A stretch of 64,000 nucleotides of DNA, taken from positions 26,030 through 90,029 of the forward strand of contig JAQWPT010000004.1 in assembly GCA_029245245.1 (NCBI GenBank), read 5' to 3'. The position numbers and the translations under genes are program-made. Within the stretch, counting starts at the first letter, position 1. Every line of letters begins with the position of its first letter. Below the pieces are notes generated by a model that searched no databases, was not told the DNA's origin, and worked only from the letters and a program-made list of their open reading frames with translations. The DNA comes from Phycisphaerales bacterium. Its GTDB lineage: Bacteria; Planctomycetota; Phycisphaerae; Phycisphaerales; SM1A02. Positions 54,311 through 63,105 of the stretch are shown here, one piece after another.

Positions 54311-55099
54311 TCAAATCGATCCCGGCAGCCCCACGCTGTTCCCCGGTTCCAGCTGGGTCGCTCCGCCGACGATTGTGCCGCCGGTGGATGGTGATGAGCG
54401 GACCATGAACGGGTAGTCGTGACGTTCCGCCATGTCCATGGCCCTGGACTGCACGACGCGTGCACCGAGTTGCCGGGCAGATTCGAAGTCGATCGAGGCG
54501 TATCGCCGCGGCCATCGTGCGCCAAGGTGGGGATCTGATTCGTGCAGTCCGTCGACATCCTTGATGAGGGTGCAGGAGTCCGCTTCCAGTGCGCAGGCGA
54601 GAAACAGGGCGGTCTGGTCCGAGCCACCTCGGCCAAGCAGGGCCAGTCGGCCCTGGGAGTCGACGGCCATGTATCCGGGTACCACCAGCACGTGCAGTGT
54701 GTCCAGCAGTGAGCGGACAGCCTGGACATCGAGTTTGACGGGGCGTGCGTCCATCGGGTCACCGGTTGCGACCAATCCGATTTCCCGGACCGTCGCCACG
54801 TGGGTATCCAGTCCTGCAGCGAGCAGGGCGAATCCCGCCTGGGATGAGGCGAGTACTTCACCGATGGACAGCATGGCGGTGACGGCTCCGGGCTCCAGAT
54901 CCGGTCGGTGGGAATCCACCTCGCACTGGAGCAGGTCGGTCATTCCCTTGTAGGCGGAAATGACGGCGATCACGTCGCACCCCGCATGCACCGCCTTGTG
55001 GCATTCCTCGACCACGATGTCCAGGCACTCGTGGTCTCGAAGGACTGAGCCGCCGAATTTCAGGATGGCTAGGTCTCGTTCAGGCATCTCTCTCCGCAC
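54311..55099 (-). CDS. Aspartokinase-like amino acid kinase without ACT domains
   Basis: A 262-residue amino acid kinase domain of aspartokinase type: LAILKFGGSVLRDHECLDIV at the N-terminus with the catalytic KFGGS motif, and LLGRGGSDQTALFLA with the SGTD-like nucleotide block. The ACT regulatory domains that normally follow in aspartokinase are absent, so it is either an unregulated or partner-dependent aspartate kinase or another kinase of the family. Two possible starts (55099 or the ATG four codons later at 55087) differ in ribosome-site quality. It converges with the PhoD fusion, their stop codons abutting. The ~200-bp gap to the next gene holds nothing recognisable. Confidence 0.82.
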   Translation of the reverse strand: MRREMPERDLAILKFGGSVLRDHECLDIVVEECHKAVHAGCDVIAVISAYKGMTDLLQCEVDSHRPDLEPGAVTAMLSIGEVLASSQAGFALLAAGLDTHVATVREIGLVATGDPMDARPVKLDVQAVRSLLDTLHVLVVPGYMAVDSQGRLALLGRGGSDQTALFLACALEADSCTLIKDVDGLHESDPHLGARWPRRYASIDFESARQLGARVVQSRAMDMAERHDYPFMVRSSPSTGGTIVGGATQLEPGNSVGLPGSI

Positions 55100-55304
55100 C
55101 GCATGGTGGCACGATCCTCACCAGAAGTATGCTCGGAAGCGGGCAACCCGCTGCAAGGAAGTGAAAGATCCCGATGAAACCCCGGTTCTCAGTCCCCAGG
55201 GAGGTGTCCTCGTTGTTTGAGCAGTTCCGCAGCGGCACCGGGCTCTCGTTCCGGGTCCGGCGACCGGAGACAACGGCCAGCTGGTCCCTCTTGATTCCTG
55301 CGTG

Positions 55305-57650
55305 TCAGGGAGTGGATGCTGGTGGTTGTTCATCCGCCCCGGCTTCCAGGCAGGCCAGCAGGTCAAGCAGTTGTTCGCGCGTCAGGGTGTTGACCAGGCC
55401 CGGTGGCATGGACGAGGACTCGACTGGTTCCATGCGATCGACGTCGACCATGGCGACTCGCGTCTGCAGGATTCCGTAGGGACCACTGATGATCAAGTCG
55501 TCGCCCGATCGGGTCACGCGACCGACATGCGCTGCGCCGTCAATGGTGTGCACACGCTGCTGGAGATACTGGTCCGAGACGACCTTCGAGGGGCTGAGGA
55601 TCGTTTCCAGAAGGTCACGGCGGGAAAACCGGCTGCCCGCGGCAGACAGGTCCGGGCCCGTGGCGCCTCCTTCGTTGCCGAAGCGGTGGCATCGCAGGCA
55701 GAGATTCGATTCCAGGAGAAGGCGTCCGCGTTCAAGGTTTCGCTCTCCATCAAGCAGGGGAAGGTAAGGAGTCACGTCCGCCATCGTCCAATCATGAAGG
55801 ATGTCGGCTTCCATGACCGGGGCCTCGGCCTCGTCCTGTTTCCGTGGACCGAGCACCGGTTCGCCGATGGCGTCGACGAATCCCCGCACGCTCAGTCCAC
55901 CTTCGAAGTGTCGAGCGTTCTCGTACCAGTCCTGGAATCGCAACCGCTGCTCATCGTCAAATGAGCCAGCCGCCAGTCGAAGGACCAGGGCGAACTGCAG
56001 CTGGCGGGCCGGATCCGACTCGCCTTCCAGCAGGTCAAGGGTGGTGTCGATGAAGGCCTCGTGCTGCAGATGAGCGAGGATGATCGAGCCAAGGTGGTCA
56101 CGTTCGAAGTTCCCGTCGGGATCCGGATACCCGTCGGCGACAGCTTCTCCGATGCGATCACTGGTGCCACCTCGTGCCATCGCGATCATTGCAGTCCGCA
56201 ACAGGTCGCTCCGCGCCTGACCGCTTGTGGACGAAAGTCGCTGGGTGGTGGCGTCGAGCACGCTGCTCCGCTGCTGTTCAGTACCGACGCGGGCCAGGGC
56301 GAGCAGGGCAGTCCGTGCCCTGGCGGGATCTTCTTCCGAGAGGGCACGGTTGGCCCAGGTGCCGGGATCGATACGTTCCAATGCCACCCGGGATGCAAAT
56401 CGAATGCTGCGATCATCATCACCAAGCGATTCCCAGATCAGTTCGATCTTTCCGGGGTGTGCATCGTCGTGCAGAGCTTCCAGGGTGCGCCGTCGGGCAC
56501 GGGCGGCGATGCCCGGATCCTTCCGCGGCATGGACTCATTCGTTGCGCCGGTCCAGCGAACCCGGTACAGGTCGCTGGCGGTGCCTCGACCCCCGGTGAT
56601 GCAGTAGAGGTTGCCGTCGGGGCCGATGTCCATGTCCGTCACGTTGAAAGGCTTTCCCGTGATGAAGGGCTCGATGGTCCCTGTGTATCCGGCTCCGTTT
56701 TCATTCATTCGGCACGAGAGAATCCGACCGTAGGACCAGTCGCCCAGCAGCAGGGAGGATCGCCATGGTTCCGGGAACGAACTTTCGTACGGGAAGCAGA
56801 CGCCGGTGGGCGAACCGACCCCTGTTTCGGCGACGGCGGGCGTTGCGTCCGGCCAGGCATCCGACCATTTTGCTGATCCGCCACGCCATCCGGTTTCACC
56901 ACCACTGACAATGTGTACGACCCTTGGCAGTCGGTACCAGGCGGTGCCGAGGTCCCACTCCATGTCGGCGTCGTAGGCGAAGAGTTCGCCATCATCATTG
57001 AATGCCATGTCGTAGGCATTGCGCAATCCGCCGGCGACCAGTTCCCATCGGGTTCCATCAAGATCGGTACGCAGTACGTGTCCGGCCGGGGACATCCGGC
57101 CTACCGCATGGCCGCGAGGATCCCAGAGTCGTTCCACGAGAATGTCCTCGTCCCAGTTCTGCAGCGGTGAGGTCGGGGCGAGTGCGTCCGGTGGACGGAC
57201 GTGGTTCCCCTGCAGGATGTACAGGAGGCCATCGGGACCCATGCGCACCGCGTGGCCACCGTGCTCTCCACCCCAGTCCCACTTCGAGAGTTGTCGATGC
57301 GATTCGAAGACGCCATCCCCATCGGCATCCCGGAGTCGATGGAGTCCACCACCTTCGGCCAGCGGCGCATTGACATTGCAGTAGAGACTGTCGCCAACAT
57401 GCAGAAGGCCCTGGGCCCGTTGCACGGGCGTGTCCAGTTCCTCGACCTGTACTTCTGCTCCGGAGAGGGTCAGTCGAAGCAGGGGGCCTCGCTCCGGGGC
57501 GATGACCACGCGCCCGGCACCGTCGAAATCCATGCAGACCCAGGATCCCTCGTTGTCGGTGGCGTGGTGTACGTGCTCGACGACGAACCCTTCCGGTGCC
57601 TGCGGAAGAGTCACCGGAACGAGCACGATCAACAGGTGGTAAAGAATCAC
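55305..57650 (-). CDS. PVC-type c-type cytochrome with propeller and HEAT-like repeats
   Basis: A 781-residue protein, best started at GTG 57650, where GTGA overlaps the stop of the preceding small gene. A short hydrophobic N-terminus (LYHLLIVLVPVTL) suggests export. Residues ~20-400 form a beta-propeller of the PVC membrane-bound dehydrogenase type, with GHAVRMGPDGLLYILQGNH then LRNAYDMAFNDDGELFAYDA. A helical HEAT-like region (about 410-620) follows. The C-terminal heme domain contains ESNLCLRCHRFGNEGG, where CLRCH is the CxxCH heme-c site. Such PVC cytochromes are thought to oxidise sugars or alcohols and pass electrons on. It is the third gene of a coupled set with the NHLP-like and SMP-30/DUF3500 genes. 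Confidence 0.9.
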   Translation of the reverse strand: MILYHLLIVLVPVTLPQAPEGFVVEHVHHATDNEGSWVCMDFDGAGRVVIAPERGPLLRLTLSGAEVQVEELDTPVQRAQGLLHVGDSLYCNVNAPLAEGGGLHRLRDADGDGVFESHRQLSKWDWGGEHGGHAVRMGPDGLLYILQGNHVRPPDALAPTSPLQNWDEDILVERLWDPRGHAVGRMSPAGHVLRTDLDGTRWELVAGGLRNAYDMAFNDDGELFAYDADMEWDLGTAWYRLPRVVHIVSGGETGWRGGSAKWSDAWPDATPAVAETGVGSPTGVCFPYESSFPEPWRSSLLLGDWSYGRILSCRMNENGAGYTGTIEPFITGKPFNVTDMDIGPDGNLYCITGGRGTASDLYRVRWTGATNESMPRKDPGIAARARRRTLEALHDDAHPGKIELIWESLGDDDRSIRFASRVALERIDPGTWANRALSEEDPARARTALLALARVGTEQQRSSVLDATTQRLSSTSGQARSDLLRTAMIAMARGGTSDRIGEAVADGYPDPDGNFERDHLGSIILAHLQHEAFIDTTLDLLEGESDPARQLQFALVLRLAAGSFDDEQRLRFQDWYENARHFEGGLSVRGFVDAIGEPVLGPRKQDEAEAPVMEADILHDWTMADVTPYLPLLDGERNLERGRLLLESNLCLRCHRFGNEGGATGPDLSAAGSRFSRRDLLETILSPSKVVSDQYLQQRVHTIDGAAHVGRVTRSGDDLIISGPYGILQTRVAMVDVDRMEPVESSSMPPGLVNTLTREQLLDLLACLEAGADEQPPASTP

Positions 57651-57907
57651 GCCGTTTCGAGGGGATCGGTCATGCGTGGATGACGATGCGACACGAGGTG
57701 GATCTTGTCCGGCGAGTCGCTGTGGAAGATCAGGTGGATCTTGTTCTGCTTGTTCTCGACGATTTCCGCCTCCATGCCCTCGACGTCCATGAGCCGGTGT
57801 TCCAGCAGGATCGCCGCGGGATTCTGGAGGAAGGTCTGCCGGTACTCGTCGTCCTCCCAGAACCGGTCGAAGATGTCCCCGAGTTTCGGGGCTGGCTTCG
57901 TGCTCAT
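57647..57907 (-). CDS. 86-residue NHLP (nitrile-hydratase-like leader peptide) domain protein
   Basis: A small protein whose central part, about residues 11-60, follows the NHLP/TOMM-propeptide pattern: FDRFWEDDEYRQTFLQNPAA then EGMEAEIVENKQNKIHLIF. Compare the family scheme of tryptophan plus acidic, F/YR..LL.NPAA, and an EG-VE..V.E....HLV ending. This scheme is derived from the nitrile hydratase alpha subunit and serves as a leader for some ribosomally made peptides. The C-terminus (HSDSPDKIHLVSHR then HPRMTDPLETA) contains no Gly-Gly processing site and no Cys/Ser/Thr-rich core, and a second KIHL element repeats the first. It overlaps the genes on both sides (ATGA and GTGA), so its amount is tied to theirs. 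No YcaO, LanM, radical SAM or C39 transporter gene is nearby. The function is unknown. Confidence 0.65.
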   Translation of the reverse strand: MSTKPAPKLGDIFDRFWEDDEYRQTFLQNPAAILLEHRLMDVEGMEAEIVENKQNKIHLIFHSDSPDKIHLVSHRHPRMTDPLETA

Positions 57908-59850
57908 GGAGTGGCCTCCGCGCCCTGGACCACGGGGGTTTCAAGGTGGGCGCCGTAGTCACGAACACGATCCCGCCAGACTGTGTGGACGTGGTCCAGC
58001 GTGGATTGGCCGTCGTTGTACTCGAACACGAACTCGGGGCCGAGAATTCGGAAGTAGTGGGCCTCTTCCGGCTTGGTGCTGCCCTTCCAGGCGAAGACGA
58101 GCTCGTCGGCAACGGGATTGACGACGTTCGCCATGTAGTCCCTGGCGTACTCCGACTGAGCCCGCTCCACGAAGAGGCGCACGATTTCCATGAGGCGCTT
58201 TCTCTGGTCCGGAGTCATGTCGCGAGATGGAAGGCCGGCGGAGTCGAGCTCCCATGGCGCATTGCCCATTGGTGTTTCGATGTTCGAAGGAGCCTTGTCG
58301 GTGACGATGGCCCGTGCACGCTGTTCATCATCAAGACTTGCCAGGAGTGAGCGGGCCCGTGCACCCTCGGCTCCCAGGGGGCGGGTTCCCCGGTACACCC
58401 CGGATTCGATCACCTCGGGCTGCGCCCCAAGGAACATCGGGGTTACCGAGACGATCTTGCCGTCCTTGTAGGTGGTATTCAACGACACGTGGTGGCCTTC
58501 GAGTCTCCATCCCCAGGTGCTGTTGGACCCGACATCGCCATAGGTGTTCAGCCAGTACAGGCCCGGTCCCACATCACCCCGTCCATTCCTGTTGGCTTCG
58601 GATTCAACGATGCGGATGTTCTCGAACAGTTCCATCCCGCGACGTTCCAGCACGGCCTTTACAAGCAGTTGGGCCATGTAGCGCTGCTCAGCCGTGAGGT
58701 CGGACCAGGAAAGCCCCTCCCGTGTTCCGGCGAGGTAGGAGAAGTCGGTCCGGCTCGGATCATTCCAGTCCCGCGACATCTGCTGGAGCTTCTTGTCGGT
58801 GAGCGTGTCCTTGAACTTGACGGCGAACGCCCAGGGAAGCTTCAGGCGGACATCGGGCTCGGCCATGTACATCGGAAGATCCGGCTCCCGGAACAGGTGA
58901 CCTTTCGTATTCATTTCGAACGCATACAGCCGCTTGCTGGTCGTAACGAAAAGAATGTTGTAATCCGATCCACCAAACTCGGCATCAGTGGGTCTTCCAT
59001 CCGCCGGGAGGGTGTTGAGCACCCTTCCCGTATTGGAAAGGATGAGCACCTTGCCGGTCCTGGGCAGGGTCACATAGATGTTGCCATCGGTGTCGGTGGC
59101 CATGCCGTCACCGGGTCCCGGGAGTTCCGCCAGCCTTCTCGGTGCGCCGACGCGCCCCGGTGAAATGACCGGGTAGGCCATCAGGACGTTGTCGCTGGCC
59201 GGGGTCACGTAGAGCGTCATTCCATCGGGGGAGATGGCGATGCCGTTGGGCCGGTGCAGGTCGTCGAGCACCATCTTCGCCGATCCACCGGGGGGGAGGT
59301 AGTACACGCCCTGTTGGTTCGCTTGTGAAGCCGAGTGGAGGAAGTCCGGATCGGTGAAGTAGATTCCTCCGATCATGTCCATCACGAGGTCATTGGGGCC
59401 GTTGAATGGTTCGCCGTTCTCCGTCGTGGAAATCACTTCTTCCGTGGTGCCGTTCCTGGTATCGATCCTGATCAGCCGCTTCTCCTTGACCTGGCATGCG
59501 ACGATCTGATCATCCCAATCCACGAGCATGCCGGAGATGTGCCCATTCTCGTCCATGAGCAGTTCACTGGTGGCTCCATCCAGTGCCGACGGTCGGATCT
59601 TTCGGTAGTAGAGGTTCGCCCGAAGTATGTCGGCCAGGAAGATGACACCCCTGGAGTTGATGGTGACTCCCCGGATGTCGTCGAACCCATCGAAGACGAG
59701 GCGAGGCGGGCTGATCGGTTGCGGAATGTTATCGATGTCGAAGCCGATGTCCGGCATTGCGGGATCATCCTCGATCGCGATGGAAGGAAGACATCCCATC
59801 AGGACTACGAGCAGCACAATGAAATTGCGACAGGCGAAGAATGACATCAT
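57904..59850 (-). CDS. Exported SMP-30/gluconolactonase-like and DUF3500 fusion
   Basis: A 648-residue exported protein; the start at 59850 has GGAG five bases upstream. A hydrophobic signal (FIVLLVVLMGC) may be a lipobox with cysteine 20, though the residue before the Gly is atypical. Residues ~40-310 match the SMP-30/gluconolactonase/LRE propeller, with the block EPFNGPNDLVMDMIGGIYFT and later HRPNGIAISPDGMTLYVT. Residues ~340-640 match DUF3500, including GWRLEGHHVSLNTTYKDGK and a closing HVHTVWRDRVRDYGAHL. The SMP-30 half suggests lactone or sugar-acid hydrolysis; the DUF3500 half has no known reaction. The last four bases overlap the NHLP-like gene, and the cytochrome gene follows, suggesting an extracytoplasmic oxidation pathway. 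Confidence 0.85.
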   Translation of the reverse strand: MMSFFACRNFIVLLVVLMGCLPSIAIEDDPAMPDIGFDIDNIPQPISPPRLVFDGFDDIRGVTINSRGVIFLADILRANLYYRKIRPSALDGATSELLMDENGHISGMLVDWDDQIVACQVKEKRLIRIDTRNGTTEEVISTTENGEPFNGPNDLVMDMIGGIYFTDPDFLHSASQANQQGVYYLPPGGSAKMVLDDLHRPNGIAISPDGMTLYVTPASDNVLMAYPVISPGRVGAPRRLAELPGPGDGMATDTDGNIYVTLPRTGKVLILSNTGRVLNTLPADGRPTDAEFGGSDYNILFVTTSKRLYAFEMNTKGHLFREPDLPMYMAEPDVRLKLPWAFAVKFKDTLTDKKLQQMSRDWNDPSRTDFSYLAGTREGLSWSDLTAEQRYMAQLLVKAVLERRGMELFENIRIVESEANRNGRGDVGPGLYWLNTYGDVGSNSTWGWRLEGHHVSLNTTYKDGKIVSVTPMFLGAQPEVIESGVYRGTRPLGAEGARARSLLASLDDEQRARAIVTDKAPSNIETPMGNAPWELDSAGLPSRDMTPDQRKRLMEIVRLFVERAQSEYARDYMANVVNPVADELVFAWKGSTKPEEAHYFRILGPEFVFEYNDGQSTLDHVHTVWRDRVRDYGAHLETPVVQGAEATP

Positions 59851-59926
59851 TGAAACTCCATCCATGAAATGAGTAGGTTCACATTCTAGCCGATTTGCGA
59901 CAAACTTCGACTGAAGTCGAGGACCA

Positions 59927-62137
59927 TCAGTGCAGCGGCAGCCACTGAATTTGGAGTCCCTCGATGACAATGGAATCTCCCGGATTTGGCGGATTCCAGT
60001 TCAGTCCGATCCTGGCCGGCGACTCCCCGGCATCAAGTGTTCGCAGGACCGTCGAATCATCGTTCGGATAGACGCGGAAGTTCGTGCCCGGAAGATGGTC
60101 AAGCCCTCCCGGAGTGTCCTGCTGAATGAACATGCCGGGTCCAGTGTCCTGGCTCCATTTCACCAGCATCGGGTGATCGCGTCGGGCGATCCTGGGGTGG
60201 GCATGTTCGCCAAGTCGGATCTGGAGAGCGAAGCGACCGTCGGTTGCGGGCTTGATCGCCGTGATCACGATGTGGCCTGCTTTCGCATCGAGTCGGAATC
60301 GTCCATGCAGCCCGTCGACGATGAATGGTCCGGCAACCTGACCCCGCTCGGTGATCTCGACCGGTTCGTCGATCGTGATCATCTCGGTGACGGGTCTCCG
60401 GTTGACCCGTGCATCGGCGGGTTTCCACAACTGGACGAATCCCCGTTGCACGTCGTTGGGCCACCATGCCTGTCCGCAGTAGGTGTAGTCGTCCGGGAAG
60501 TGGCGACCGAACCGGGAGGTCAGGAGGTTCGGATCGATGCCACCCCGGTCGGCATTCAGCAGCCAGGCATCGCGCAGTCGCTGGCGACCACTCAGTTCAA
60601 GGCCGAAGTTCGCGGCGTCGACCGTGCCGGGATATCGACCGTGCAGCCACGGGACGCCCGGAGCGCGTCCGCCGAGGGCGGCAACCACTCCGGGCAGGTT
60701 GGTGATGCCGATGAGATCCGTGCCGGTGGTGAACCCATGTTCTTCGGCGATGGTTCGCAGTCGAGTGAAGAACCTGGAGGAATGCGGGTCGAGACGGATC
60801 GTGCCGCCGGCGAGTTCGGTGTCCACCACGTGGTTTCCGTAGGCGAGGTTCTGCCGGTAGGGCTGTTCATTCATGGACACGATCGAGCTGCCCACCACCG
60901 CGGCCAGCACCATGGCGGTCACTGCCGTTCCCATGCGCGATCGTCCCGGAGCCAGGGCGGCGATCATGAGAATCGCCGCGACCAGGCCGATGCATGCCGA
61001 TCCCGCAGTGCGGGGCAGGCTGGTTCCAGTTCCAAATGCGAAGATCAGCGGCAGCACCAGCATGGCCAGAATCGGCAGCACGATTGATCCACCACGCGCC
61101 GTGTCGTGCCGGCGGCTGGGGGGGAGGCTGATCCAGCCGATGCACATGACCAGCAGCCATCCCGCCAGCGCGATGGCGAGCCGTTCGCGATCCGGGGTGC
61201 CGCCATCCAGTTTTCCTGTATCCAGCAGCAGCCACCATCCGTACCAGAGTGCGGCGATGGCGGACCACCACCCGCTGCCAAATCCTCTGGTTCGTGCAAG
61301 TCCGGCGATGATGATGGCGGGGAGGATGGCCAGCACGATGGTGTTCAGTGAGAACTCGGACAGCTGCCCGATGTAGCGAACGAAGATCCCGTCGGCATGC
61401 GGACTGCCGAGTCGATCAAGGAATTGCAGGCCGTTGCCAAATCGTTCGAACATGACTCCGGGTGAATGCAGCAGCACGATCAGCAGGAGCAGGATTCCGG
61501 CGCCGATCCACAGTGCCGCGGTGCGTGCGACTCGTTTTCCCGGGGACAGGAGCATCCATGCGGTGAGTGCGGCGACAAGCAGGATGCCCGACGGCCACTT
61601 CGCTACCAGCGTGAAGGTGACGCAGGCCCCGGCGCCGACCGCCCAGGCCGTGGCGCCTCGACCGTGTTCGACAAGTGATCGAAGCGTGCAGCCGTAGGCG
61701 CAGGTGATCCCGATCAGCGCCAGGATGTTGTAGGAAGGCGTGAGAATCCCGATGCCGTAGTAGGCCAGCCCGCCGGTGGCGATCGCAGCGCACCACCCGA
61801 TGGTCGAACCTCGGTCACCATCGTTGCCGCCGATTCGCCGAAGGCCCAGGGCCATGAAGAGACTGGAAGCGATCAGCAGCAGCAGCCCCAGTCGTCGGAA
61901 AGCGGCAAGGTCGCCACCAACGGTGTCGAGCATGAACGACGAGGGCAGATAGAAGAAGCCGTTGGCCGGGGCCAGTACGTCGGAGGGCCTCTGGGATGCA
62001 AGCAGGTAGTACCCTTCGTCGGTGATATCGAACCCGCGATCAGCCAGCAGCAGCAGGACGATGGTGGCGGCGATGCAGCAGCATGCGGCCACCAGGCTGG
62101 GCACGAGGTTGAAGCGTCCTGCTCCGGGGACGGTCAT
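59927..62137 (-). CDS. Polytopic GT-C-like sugar transferase membrane protein
   Basis: A 736-residue membrane protein with about ten or more spans in its first ~430 residues, beginning LVPSLVAACCCIAATIVLLL. The first external loop, RGFDITDEGYYLLASQ, carries the D/E pair typical of GT-C mannosyl- or oligosaccharyltransferases (PMT/GT39-like). The C-terminal ~300 residues are a soluble, mostly beta-rich extracytoplasmic domain. The gene overlaps the following GT2 gene by ATGA and is part of a four-gene minus-strand cluster for polyprenyl-linked sugar transfer. The sugar and acceptor cannot be told from sequence by eye. Its end lies 77 bases from the SMP-30/DUF3500 gene start on the same strand. 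Confidence 0.75.
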   Translation of the reverse strand: MTVPGAGRFNLVPSLVAACCCIAATIVLLLLADRGFDITDEGYYLLASQRPSDVLAPANGFFYLPSSFMLDTVGGDLAAFRRLGLLLLIASSLFMALGLRRIGGNDGDRGSTIGWCAAIATGGLAYYGIGILTPSYNILALIGITCAYGCTLRSLVEHGRGATAWAVGAGACVTFTLVAKWPSGILLVAALTAWMLLSPGKRVARTAALWIGAGILLLLIVLLHSPGVMFERFGNGLQFLDRLGSPHADGIFVRYIGQLSEFSLNTIVLAILPAIIIAGLARTRGFGSGWWSAIAALWYGWWLLLDTGKLDGGTPDRERLAIALAGWLLVMCIGWISLPPSRRHDTARGGSIVLPILAMLVLPLIFAFGTGTSLPRTAGSACIGLVAAILMIAALAPGRSRMGTAVTAMVLAAVVGSSIVSMNEQPYRQNLAYGNHVVDTELAGGTIRLDPHSSRFFTRLRTIAEEHGFTTGTDLIGITNLPGVVAALGGRAPGVPWLHGRYPGTVDAANFGLELSGRQRLRDAWLLNADRGGIDPNLLTSRFGRHFPDDYTYCGQAWWPNDVQRGFVQLWKPADARVNRRPVTEMITIDEPVEITERGQVAGPFIVDGLHGRFRLDAKAGHIVITAIKPATDGRFALQIRLGEHAHPRIARRDHPMLVKWSQDTGPGMFIQQDTPGGLDHLPGTNFRVYPNDDSTVLRTLDAGESPARIGLNWNPPNPGDSIVIEGLQIQWLPLH

Positions 62138-63105
62138 GCCTGCACGTCGATCTCATCCACGACGTAGGACGGTCGACGTTTCACCTCGTTGTGAATCCGC
62201 CCGACGTATTCGCCGAGAATGCCAAGGCAGATCAACTGGATGCCACCGAGAAAGAAGACGCCTACGGCGAGCGCAGCGAAGCCATTGATCTCGGTGCCCT
62301 CACCGCTGATGAGCTTCCAGATGATCACGTAGATCGCGTAGAGGAAGGCAAGTCCGGCGATGAGGAAACCCGCAAAGGAGGCCAGTCGCAGGGGCAGAGC
62401 GCTGAAGGTGAAGATTCCGTCGGCGGCGAGGCCCATGAGCTTGCGCCAGGAATACTTCGAGACGCCCTCGGCCCTGGCGTCGCGTTCATAGGCGAGGCCG
62501 GTCTGGCGGAACCCGACATAGCTTCGCATGCCGCGGATGAAGCGGTGCTGCTCGGGCATGGCGTTGAGCTGGTCGACCACACGGCGGCTGACCATGCCGA
62601 AGTCGCCACTGTCGAGCGGGATGTGGATCGGGGTGAGCATGGCCAGCAGCCGGTAGAACCCTCCGTAGCACGTTCGCTTGAAGATGTTCTCCTTGCGGTG
62701 CTCGCGGATGGCATAGACCACGTCCCAACCTTCGTTCAACCTGGCGAGGAACTGGGCGAGGACTTCCGGTGGATCCTGGAGATCGCCGTCGAGCACGGCG
62801 ACGGCATCACCGGAAGAGGCCTGCATGCCCGCGGAGACCGCCTGCTGGTGTCCGAAGTTGCGGCTGAAGTGAATGCCGATGATGCGTGGGTCCTCCGCCG
62901 CGGCCTGCTCGACCAGTTCCCGGGTCCGGTCGCTGCTGCCGTCGTTGACGAAGATGATCTCGATCTTGTCCGGAAGGGTGGGGAGGGCGTCGACGAGCCG
63001 GGACCGCAACTGCGGAAAGACCTGCTCCTCGTTGTAGAGCGGGATGACCAGGCTCAGTGCGCAGTGGCGATCACCAAGGGTGTTGCGAATCAGTTCGGCG
63101 GTCAT
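62134..63105 (-). CDS. GT2 family polyprenyl-phosphate glycosyltransferase (DPM/GtrB/ArnC type)
   Basis: A 323-residue GT-A glycosyltransferase followed by two C-terminal membrane helices. Family motifs are LSLVIPLYNEEQVFPQLRSR, IIFVNDGSSDRTRELVEQAA, the nucleotide-sugar DxD-type site AVLDGDLQDPPEVL and the RTCYGGFYRLLAMLTPIHIP block. It moves a hexose from its nucleotide onto polyprenyl phosphate, giving the donor for GT-C enzymes such as the overlapping neighbour at 59927-62137. The start overlaps the methyltransferase stop by ATGA. C-terminal helices (GFLIAGLAFLYAIYVIIW and FFLGGIQLICLGILGEY) anchor it in the inner membrane. Confidence 0.92.
   Translation of the reverse strand: MTAELIRNTLGDRHCALSLVIPLYNEEQVFPQLRSRLVDALPTLPDKIEIIFVNDGSSDRTRELVEQAAAEDPRIIGIHFSRNFGHQQAVSAGMQASSGDAVAVLDGDLQDPPEVLAQFLARLNEGWDVVYAIREHRKENIFKRTCYGGFYRLLAMLTPIHIPLDSGDFGMVSRRVVDQLNAMPEQHRFIRGMRSYVGFRQTGLAYERDARAEGVSKYSWRKLMGLAADGIFTFSALPLRLASFAGFLIAGLAFLYAIYVIIWKLISGEGTEINGFAALAVGVFFLGGIQLICLGILGEYVGRIHNEVKRRPSYVVDEIDVQA

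Noticed and set aside
55174..55479. 101-codon plus-strand frame at the end of the cytochrome gene
   Set aside because: Most of it overlaps the cytochrome coding sequence and the protein is Ser/Arg-rich without features.
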